From: Malaya genurostris
Lineage: Eukaryota > Arthropoda > Insecta > Diptera > Culicidae
Reading direction: 5' to 3'
Assembly: GCF_030247185.1 (NCBI RefSeq)
Contig: NC_080572.1
Coordinates: 228,275,435 to 228,339,434, forward strand
Length of the DNA: 64,000 bases
Below, in pieces: positions 56,891-64,000 of this stretch. Numbering within the stretch: the stretch's first letter is position 1; each line of letters starts with the position of its first letter. The position numbers and the translations under genes were made by a program. The notes under the pieces were generated by a model. That model saw only the letters and a program-made list of their open reading frames with translations. It searched no databases and had not been told where the DNA came from.

Positions 56891-57737
56891 AAAAATAGTA
56901 AATAGATTCCTCTAGTTCACAGGTCTGACAAGTACTGGTTCCGGAATTACTGAGAACCAATAGTGATCTAAAAACTTCCAAAAAGGAACTCATTAACTTT
57001 TCTCCAAGATGACTTAACCGCTTTTATCTTAGATATTGGATTCAAACGAAAGGCCGTACGGGTATTTACGGAATTCCTAAATTTTGCCCGGATGTGTCTA
57101 CTGAGTTCGGAGTTACATGGCGATGAGTGTTTGAAATTTCTAGTCAGAACACGATGATGCAAAATAAAGAAAAATTGATCTTAGTTATGATTATAACTGT
57201 CCCAATTATTAGTTATGAAAGTTGCTGGTCATACGAACCGACCTCGGCTATACTGGTTCCACAAGCCGTTCCGGAAGTGCCGGAAATAGGGGTCAAAACT
57301 GCTAAAACCAGGGGTGGAAATAAGCAAAGTTTTTGATTCACAGTAAATAAAAATAGTTAGTATTATTATTTCATATCACATATTTATTGTAGATATTATA
57401 ATGAACGAATAATTTTTGATAAGATAAATTTTGATTTTACTTAGAATTTATAAATGTCTTCATCGTTATCAGTATTATTGTCTGATTCGGAAAAAAACAT
57501 TTCAACAAAGTTTGGTTCGTTTTAATGCTACTCTGTGTTCATTAAACAGGTTTGAAGTTCAAATGGCTGTCACTTACAGTTTCTTTGATGTAGTGGTATA
57601 AGTGACGTTAACGTCAAAACTGATTACCGCACAATTTTCTCGGATATGGATTATCCGATATCAAAAATTTTGGGCTCGTTAAGTGAGTTTATTTCGTTTA
57701 TTTATTCAGTCATACCGTCGTGGTGGAGTAATATCAT
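56891..57737. other. Spacer with old repeat scraps
   Basis: 56980-57150 carries words like CTCCAAGATGACTTAACCGC and GGCGATGAGTGTTTGAAATT that resemble monomers of the 1.85-kb repeat; 61135-61175 has a similar scrap. No gene recognised. Confidence 0.4.
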
Positions 57738-59535
57738 CAAAAAAAAACGTGCTTAATCCACCTATCAGTGAGATGATACCTTTTTTTATCAATCCGCATG
57801 TGTTTTTTTCATGAATATTCTTCGGTTTTCATGACATTATTTTAATGACCGTCGTTTTAAGCTGCAATTTGACATTTTAATCTCTCATTACTCTATCTAA
57901 AAAGGTTACAATCGATTAAACTTTTCACGATATGTCGAAATGAGTTCCACTTTAGAATTTACGGTAATTTAAGGTACTTCCAGAGCCGGTATTCAGGAAC
58001 CAGCATAAACCAAACCGATTCGTATGGCCATATGGCGAATAAATTGCAATAGTTTTGAGTCCAACTTTCAAGCTTTTCGGGATTATCATCTTCTATATCG
58101 GTTTGAATTTTAAAAATTCATCCTCCTGTAATCCCAGAATCGGAAGTCAGCATTGAATAAAATTAATTAATTTTGTGTGGGACTATAAGTTTATTTTAAT
58201 TTGAATTTTTTTCTGAAATTCGATTTGGCTTTATTTGAGAAAACGATTGAGCTTTGAGAAACCATTCGATACTGGAGCCGGAATTCGAAAATCGGTGTAG
58301 CCGAAGTCAGACAAATTCACCTGATTAGTTTACATTTGTTTCAATATGTTTAAAAATCAGTATAGACATCTTTGAGAAATCGTAGTACGAGTTAAATTGT
58401 TGGGTGCCTTCCTTCGGAAACTGAATACCACTAAAACTGAAATAAGTTTATTTGGTTGTCGACTATTAAAATCAGCAAATCTTAGATGATTCTTAGATAT
58501 CATTTGAATCTTAGATCGGTTCAGCTATCTACGAGGAAAATAAGTTACACAATTTTAATTTCGTTTCACATATTATCTTGTAGTTCCGGAACCAGAAGTC
58601 GGATCCAAACATAATTCAGGAACCTTGTTTAGGAGCATACGAATTTTCATATGAATCTGAGTTTGTAGAAAACGGTTGAGTCATCTTCGAAAATAAGGTA
58701 AAAAATTGAGTGAAATTATTTGTCACATACGCATTTGCTGATCTCGACGAACTGATTCAAATGGTATATGGGTGTTTTGTTCTTCCAGCATTTATTGCTG
58801 TAAGCAATTTAAATCAATATAATTATGAAATTGTTCAGAATTCGGAAGTACTGCCATCTTTCCAATATGTCATATTCGAACGATTATGTTGCCAAAAACG
58901 AACCGTGCTAAAATTGGTCCGAGGCAAAATGTCATGAAAAATAATGCTGTTCACAGTCTTTTTGGTACTTAGAAACTATTGTATGTAACAGTATAAAAAA
59001 TCGTGTTTTACGTTGCTCCCAAGCCTTTCTTTGCCATATAGCGCTCAGAACTTCTAATGCTGGAATATGGGGGAAAAGTCGCTTACACAAAAAATTCGAT
59101 ATATCCGTTAAAAATGGACGGATTTTAACAACCTATGGCTTGTTGGATAGCTATTACCGTGCGGAATCTAAGTCTGAAAACATATTCTGTTTTCAAGGTC
59201 AATTGTGACAGATACTGTCAAAAAACTGAAAATTTTGACATAAAACTTCGTATAACTCAAAAAGTAAACATCCGATCTCAAAACCATTCAATAGCGTTCT
59301 GGGTGACGGGAAGACCTTTCATTTGCGACTAGTTTGATCAAAATCGGTCCAGCCATCTCTGAGATCTCGACCTCTTAGTTGACAACACACACACACACAC
59401 ACACAGACATTTGCTCAGTTCGTCGAGCTGAATCGATTGGTATATGACATTCGGCCCTCCGGGCCTCGGAAAATTTTTCGAAAGTTTGAGCGAATTCTAT
59501 ACCTATTTTTTATATATATAAAAAAAGGTAAAAAA
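57738..59535 (-). repeat. 1.85-kb repeat of degenerate monomers, copy B
   Basis: Reverse-orientation counterpart of copy A (16196-18054). It begins CACCTATCAGTGAGATGATA and ends TATATATATAAAAAAAGGTA. Both copies carry a CA/GT microsatellite next to the TTTGCTCAGTTCGTCGAGCT block (59385-59405 here). Shared short frames (for example 59135-59332) follow from DNA similarity. Non-coding as far as I can see. Confidence 0.7.
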
Positions 59536-62500
59536 CAGCTAATAATATTAACATACATGCTGCGATGAATAATTATTATAACTGTAATAAAAACATGTCA
59601 AGCGTGCTATGGAGTTGATTAATATTACCCTATTTAGCTTGAAAATCATACACAGAAGTAACAGGAGTGCAGAATTTGACTACGCCAATTCCTACGCACC
59701 ATTGAAACGCTGCCTCAAATGTTGCACTCCAGTTACCTCTTTAAATCAAATTCATGTCAAATAGCGTTTCATTGGGTTTAATCTAGATAGTGCATGAGCA
59801 TCATCATCAGCATTAACCAGCTGGAGATAAAACAAAGTTTTTTGTCGCTATAATCACTATTTGGTGAGGTATCTTTTTTACTGGTATTGCATTGCGTGTT
59901 GATATTGCGCAGCGAAAGCTGCAAAGTTAGCATTATCAATTGGATTATGATCCAATCTGATTATTGTCATATAACCTTCATCTAGTATTCATTTTATTGC
60001 AATTAAACAACAGGTTGCGAAATAGAATACGGTTTGTATCAAAGGAGAACATGTGTTGATACTTTGTAAACCGTGCCGTAACAAAACCGGCATTTTTACC
60101 AACTCTGGTGATAAAGACTGTTGAACGAGCATTCCCGAAAGTTACAAATTTACAATTTCCCCCAATTTGAGCACCCTCATACATATAATTTGACAAAAAT
60201 CATTGATGTACACACTCCTTTAATATTCCTTATCTCCCATCACTAAACTTACCAAAGATGCAAAATTGCAATTTTCCAGTCTGATTGACACGCGTTATCT
60301 TTAGTTAAAAATTACTGTAGGATTACTGTTGTCACTAATTTTCACGCCCCTAATTGGGATCAACGATTTTCGATGTAAATCTATGGGCACACATGTCTGA
60401 TTTTGCCCGTATGTGATTTTCTTCCAAAATGCTCAAAGCTGATCGAACCGTCCAGTACTTTGGTTTTACAGAAATCAGTGATAATAGTAGTTCAAAATCA
60501 CCATAGATTAGTAATGATTTTGATCGATGTGATTCAAAGATCACTGATCAACAGATCTAAGAAAAAAAATAGATCAGTAGTGATCTTTATTGGGAAATAT
60601 CACAATTCAATAATAGATGCCAATTAAAATATTTTTCGGAATCAAAATTCATAAAAAGTGTCAAAAATTACTACAATTATCGATTTTTTCAGGTTTAAAA
60701 GATAGATTATTATAATTAAAATTACTAACGTAATTACTATATTTAAATCGAGATCATATTTGAATCATTCTTATGTACCATGCAAACAATTTTAAATAAA
60801 TTTTAAGGTTTTGTTAAGTAAGATCGCATCAGGATTTTCAAGAAGTAGACAAAGAAAACTTTAGAATGATTGAATAGTTACATATATTTTTCTCCGCTTT
60901 TGAAAACCTAATTATTAACAATCGTGCCGTACGCCAAGGAAAGTCTAAGCAAACACAATTGCCAAAAAATAAAGGGTTTAATATTATTACAAAATTGTAT
61001 GAATATTACATTGTGATCGGGGACTTGTCGAAGAGTTAATTAGCTCATGTTGCTACGCTTGTTCTCATGCACTCGAACCCCGTTCTTGGCTAAATGCGCT
61101 GAAAACGAACGAAGATTCAAACAGAAGGTTTTCCGGAACTATGGGGTGACGAGTGTTTAAAATTTCAAATCGATGCTGCAAAAAAAAGGATTGCCTTTTT
61201 TTTTCAAATTATGGCTCAAAACAATTTCGATTTGTAGGTTATGCTAGTTCACACCAGAATTTTTTTTCGTTACTGTACAAAAAGAAGTTTTTTTTTCAAG
61301 AATAGCACCATAATTTTTCCGAGAGTATGAGTGATATGAGAAAATCATCATCACATCTTTAGGCTAAATAGAACAGATTTTTTTTTCTAAACTGCTTGTG
61401 TTTGGAACAATAGAAAACAATATAGTATGTGAATAATTATACTATTTCGAAATAAGTCAACTAAACTAACCATGTGTACCGCCACCAATACGAAACAATA
61501 CCATCGTTGTTGGCGCGGGGTCAATTTCTACCTTTGATACAAAAAATTGAAACAATTTTTAAGGAACAAATGCACCTTGACTTAAAATAGGTGCATTTAT
61601 TACAACTGACTGAAACGGTTAGCGCGATCTACAGTCGGTTCTGCTGTCCGAAAACATAAATTCAAAAAAAATAATTTCGGTTGTTTGTATCAAACTGATT
61701 CAAATTCCAACTTTTAATTAGAATTAAAATTGAATTATTAAATATTTCGACTTGCGTTTTTGACTCATGCTCCATTTTCACAAAATCAAATCTTTTCGAC
61801 AGAATCCTGCGATGTCACCGGTAAGCCGCCACAAAAAATGTCATACTTTGGTTACTCCGGAATCGAAAAAAAAAAATGTGATGCCAAAAGTCTCAGAATC
61901 GCATGAAATGTCGAGATTAGTGTCATCTCGGGAAAATTTTCGGAAAGACTAAGGCAATCAACATTTTTGTTTCAGTTTTTGAGGGACGGATTCAGGTTAA
62001 TTAATTCTCGCATAATATATGGTAACGATTTAAATTTTTTTGAACAATTTCGGCAAATCTGTCATGTTGCACTGAAAAAATATCTCCCCACAATTCAACA
62101 GTTCAATGTTTCCTGAAATTCTTTTCCTATGCGAATTTAGTCTGGTCAACTCACGAGCTTTGTTTTATCAAGGTGAAACACGACGAAATACGTTTCAATC
62201 ACAGTTAGAATCCAAATTCGACCACGTACCCTCTCTATCTCTTACAGTATAAGTGTCAATTTGCACACTCTCTTCGGCATTCGACAACTACGAAACGAAT
62301 TGCGATGGAGATTTCACACCTTCCACACTGGGAGCAACTTTGTTTATCTCGAGCAAATCAAGCACACACCCACACAGCATCCCTGAACCGAAAACCCGAT
62401 AGGCAATGAAGTGCAATCTTGAAGAGTAACTTGAAGTTGTTCAAACTTGTGTTATGCGCAGCAATCTGGTTCGTGATCGGAAAGCTCCATCGGAAAAGGT

Positions 62501-62901
62501 AGTGATTTGGGTGAGCACTGTGAAAAATCGCGATTACTATGCAGTTTCGAATATAGTTGAAATCATCGCACTGCCTTTTCCACCGTGTAACCTTTCTCAC
62601 TTCATCGAACACACCACTGGGTTCCCCCCCCCATAAAGTCGAAAACTTTAACGTTATCGCTTCTCACAGCACGCCGGGCCGATCCCGTGTCGTCACACGT
62701 GCCACCGTACTGTCGCACCAAGCCGAAACCGTCGTAAGACTAACTAAATTATACTTTGTGTAGCATTGATTTACGTTTGGCCGCGGGTTACCCCGCAGTA
62801 GGCGTGAATAACAACACTGCCATCTTCTGCAGCAGTTGCACTTCTTGAACTTTGTTGTGCGCTTGGCTGTTTGGGACGGAACTGTCAGTTGACTTCACAC
62901 C
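59536..62901. other. About 3.4 kb with no recognised gene
   Basis: AT-rich spacer. 60440-60550 resembles, in reverse, part of the Harbinger-like element at 41060-41170 (GATCAGTGA / TCGATGTGATT words). 62100-62880 is GC-richer, with unassigned short ORFs on both strands, and could be a host 5' region, but I have no splice or protein evidence. Confidence 0.35.
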
Positions 62902-63174
62902 TAGAAAAAATCGTGTAAATTTACATCTTCTGAGACCGACATATACGAGCGTCAAAAATGATTCATTTTTACAGTAGATCTAAAACATATTAAATGCATT
63001 TTTACATATTTTTAAGCATGTTAATTTACACGTCTGCTTTAAAAGTAGTGTTTGTTCGACACATATACAAATCATTATTGTAAAACTCAGTCATTTTACA
63101 AATTACGTTCTTATGATTTGAGTCATAAGCGGATTTACGTCACCGGTAAATTTCATAATTTTTTTGCTGTGTTC
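62902..63174 (+). mobile_element. MITE of the ACACAGAAAAAAATT family
   Basis: Left CACACCTAGAAAAAATCGTG then TAAATTTACATC. Right CACCGGTAAATTTCATAATT then TTTTTGCTGTGTTC, roughly the mirror image. The interior CTTCTGAGACCGACATATAC then GAGCGTCAAAAATGATTCAT matches 26336-26601 in reverse. Non-coding. Confidence 0.65.
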
Positions 63175-64000
63175 CTAGTATAGGGCGGGAGTCTTACTTT
63201 GCACTTGGAACTGGCCATTTATAAATGGGATTGTAAAGTTTTTGTTTCTTATTCTTACAACGAACCGAAGAGTGATTCACTGAGAGTATCTGAATAACGA
63301 TGTTGAAAAAAATCCAACACTTCGAGGGATCAGTTGAACGAGGAAATTTTATACTTGGCTATATATTGAATTTATTGCCTCATATCAGAAAGAAAGTTTG
63401 AAAAATTCAGCTCTTCGGTAGTACTTCGAATTTTTCATAAAGTTTGCTGGTTTGCTGTCATGAATGAACATTTCTATATTTCCAAACATGACAATTATCG
63501 AAATGATATGGAAATTTAATCGGAGATTGACTTTGAACAATATTTCGTTGTTCGCAATTTTGATGGGATAAAACTTTGTATGCTATATTCCCAATCAATT
63601 TTAAGTTGGTTTCATAGCTTCCTTTCCTTTACTACATATCATACAATTATGTTTTATCGTTTTCATTTATGACTTCTGGTTATTCAGTGATTTTCATTTG
63701 TTGTGTTTTTTAACGATATCAAACAAACTGGAGATTATAACAGAAGAAAGAATATGAAAACTATAGAGCAACAATATGCAAGGAAGAGCAAGGATGTGAA
63801 GGTAAAGTGCGAAAATGTGAGACGTGACAAGGGTCGTGTAAGTAAGCATAAGCTTGAGTACTATGGCTCTACAGTTTTCATATTCTTGCTCCTCTTCAGT
63901 CACGTACCCAGAGAGGGGGCCCGAGGGGCCCTTACCTCTCCCGAAATCAAAAACATATAATTATTTAGAATGTCTCAGACATGTGTTACAGAAATAACAA
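63175..64000. other. Spacer with a dispersed repeat, copy 2 (63711-63852)
   Basis: 63711-63852 matches 26908-27050 in the same orientation (AATATGAAAACTATAGAGCA, AAGGATGTGAAG, GAGACGTGACAAGG). A GGGGGCCCGAGGGGCCC palindrome at 63917-63932 is of unknown meaning. No gene recognised. Confidence 0.45.

Noticed and set aside
59135..59332. 65-residue ORF shared by both copies of the 1.85-kb repeat (16413-16610 in reverse)
   Set aside because: I count five amino-acid changes against four silent ones, too few to show selection; DNA similarity alone explains the shared frame.
63703..63960. 85-residue ORF sharing words with 26950-27050
   Set aside because: The other copy has an in-frame stop after MKTIEQ; the similarity is that of a DNA repeat.

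Overview
This window looks like a gene-poor, repeat-rich stretch of an insect nuclear genome. A mosquito, most probably culicine, is the best guess. That is an inference from the kinds of transposon present (an I-clade retrotransposon, jockey-clade relics, DD37E and DD41D mariner-like elements, a short tRNA-derived SINE with an A-rich tail, and a Helitron ending in CTAG), together with AT-rich spacer and no bacterial-style gene packing. I found no complete host protein-coding gene. The only hints of host exons are one short open stretch ending in a strong splice donor (37483-37661) and one small unassigned ORF (41863-42120).

Layout. 1-4082: a tRNA-like gene, about 3 kb of plain sequence, then a frameshifted retrotransposon ORF1. 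4294-10545: MITE-like elements, a DD37E mariner remnant, a foldback repeat, a decayed jockey reverse transcriptase, a degenerate 12-base-period repeat and a dispersed repeat. 13488-15040: a dead DD41D mariner interrupted by an 805-bp inverted-repeat insert carrying two tRNA-like sequences. 15122-26164: a nest of elements inside a hAT-type element with an 8-bp target duplication. It holds a pogo/Tigger-like MITE, a 1.85-kb repeat, and a mariner pseudogene split by a full-length I-clade retrotransposon (18966-25132, with its own 13-bp duplication). 26336-31140: MITEs, another DD37E relic, a jockey relic with a nested SINE, and a tandem-repeat 3' end. 31160-34111: a second hAT-type element with GGGTACGGGTC arrays at both ends, containing an I-element stub and a DD41D mariner. 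34120-39300: mostly plain, partly GC-richer sequence. 39767-50658: MITEs, a Harbinger-like element, two mariners, and a MITE holding a 5'-truncated but still open I-element copy. 51041-64000: a TA microsatellite, dispersed repeats, a Helitron 3' end, a jockey copy with a reversed jockey fragment inside it, and a second, inverted copy of the 1.85-kb repeat.

How it fits together. Only the I element at 18966-25132 looks able to make its own proteins: a zinc-knuckle ORF1, and an ORF2 with endonuclease, reverse transcriptase and RNase H. Other I-element pieces (32525-32728, 45543-47603) share its 3' end and are probably products of the same machinery. Nearly everything else is a defective passenger. 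The nesting gives a relative insertion order, and several insertions keep exact target duplications. I did not find a convincing new biological system. The most unusual objects are the tRNA-bearing inverted repeat, the three-level nest, and a 3'-end repeat motif shared by two retrotransposon families.
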